The notes beneath the pieces were generated by a model. The model searched no databases. It had not been told where the DNA came from and was given only the letters and a program-made list of their open reading frames with translations. This document shows positions 63,943 through 64,000 of a stretch of 64,000 nt of DNA, piece after piece. Origin of the DNA: an uncultured Acidimicrobiales bacterium. Lineage in GTDB: Bacteria > Actinomycetota > Acidimicrobiia > Acidimicrobiales > SHLQ01. Position numbers and translations under genes: made by a program. The number at the start of each line of letters is the position of its first letter. Positions within the stretch are counted from its first letter, which is position 1. The stretch spans positions 62,001 through 126,000 of the forward strand of contig CALLQB010000006.1 of NCBI GenBank assembly GCA_938015295.1. Reading direction: 5' to 3'.

Positions 63943-64000
63943 TTAGCCCAACAGCAGCACGCCGCGAGGCGAAGAACCCACAATTCGCATCGCCTGGACT
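63943..64000 (-). CDS. Possible 3' end of a leftward gene
   Basis: The complement reads in one open frame from the window edge, ending VQAMRIVGSSPRGVLLLG and a TAA at 63943-63945. Its composition looks coding, but 19 codons are too few to identify a product or be certain. Confidence 0.3.
   Translation of the reverse strand, partial: VQAMRIVGSSPRGVLLLG

Overview
The window reads as chromosomal DNA of a moderately GC-rich actinomycete, most likely a member of the class Acidimicrobiia (Actinomycetota). The signs are a ClpC with UVR domain, an RpoC without large lineage inserts, the gene order folB-folK-(DUF2520)-panC-nadC-coaX-lysS, a DinB/maleylpyruvate-isomerase protein of the mycothiol type, many GTG starts, and dense ATGA/GTGA stop-start overlaps. 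This placement comes from reading the proteins, not from a search. I see no rRNA, tRNA, CRISPR array, insertion sequence or prophage.

Layout. (1) 1-7257: a Wzy-dependent polysaccharide locus with sulfation. Leftward it holds a chain-length/BY-kinase-like protein, an Alg14-like subunit, an Alg13-like domain fused to a sulfotransferase, a GT2 glycosyltransferase, a Wzy-like polymerase and the first codons of another gene. A second sulfotransferase diverges from it. (2) 7268-15226: rpoB-rpoC with a promoter, a structured leader and a strong terminator. RpoC has lost its second zinc site. (3) 15227-21398: three translationally coupled membrane or exported proteins of unknown function. (4) 21585-25091: hybrid histidine kinase, H-NOX nitric-oxide sensor, histidine kinase. 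(5) 25204-31340: GT4, flippase and ALG5-like GT2, followed directly by a partner-switching set (STAS, GAF-PP2C phosphatase, RsbW-like kinase, STAS) and a stand-alone receiver. A sigma-B/F-like promoter candidate sits in front of the GT4 gene. (6) 31375-36917: a lipoprotein-HAD fusion, clpC and a polyprenyl diphosphate synthase. (7) 37245-45807: second flippase, NarL-type two-component pair, renalase-like oxidoreductase, NTF2-like/MarR divergent pair with a triple operator, large SCO7613-like membrane protein and DinB-type protein. (8) 45833-55720: alpha/beta hydrolase, vWA lipoprotein, diguanylate cyclase, degenerate kinase-like membrane protein coupled to a large CSLREA surface protein with a Thr/Pro stalk, degenerate acyltransferase, and SDR. 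(9) 55786-63570: GtrII-like membrane protein, lysS, coaX, nadC, panC, DUF2520, folK, folB and a phosphatase-like orphan. The window ends with a small ribbon-helix-helix protein.

How the parts may work together: regions 4 and 5 are contiguous on one strand and resemble one signalling-to-exopolysaccharide unit. The proposed path is NO sensing by H-NOX, two kinases, a receiver, and a STAS/RsbW/RsbU switch beside glycan export genes. This is the best candidate here for a little-described system, but the wiring is inferred. A second theme is the number of proteins that keep a family fold while losing catalytic or ligand residues (BY-kinase, Alg13/14 pair, glycosidase-like, kinase-like, acyltransferase, phosphatase-like).
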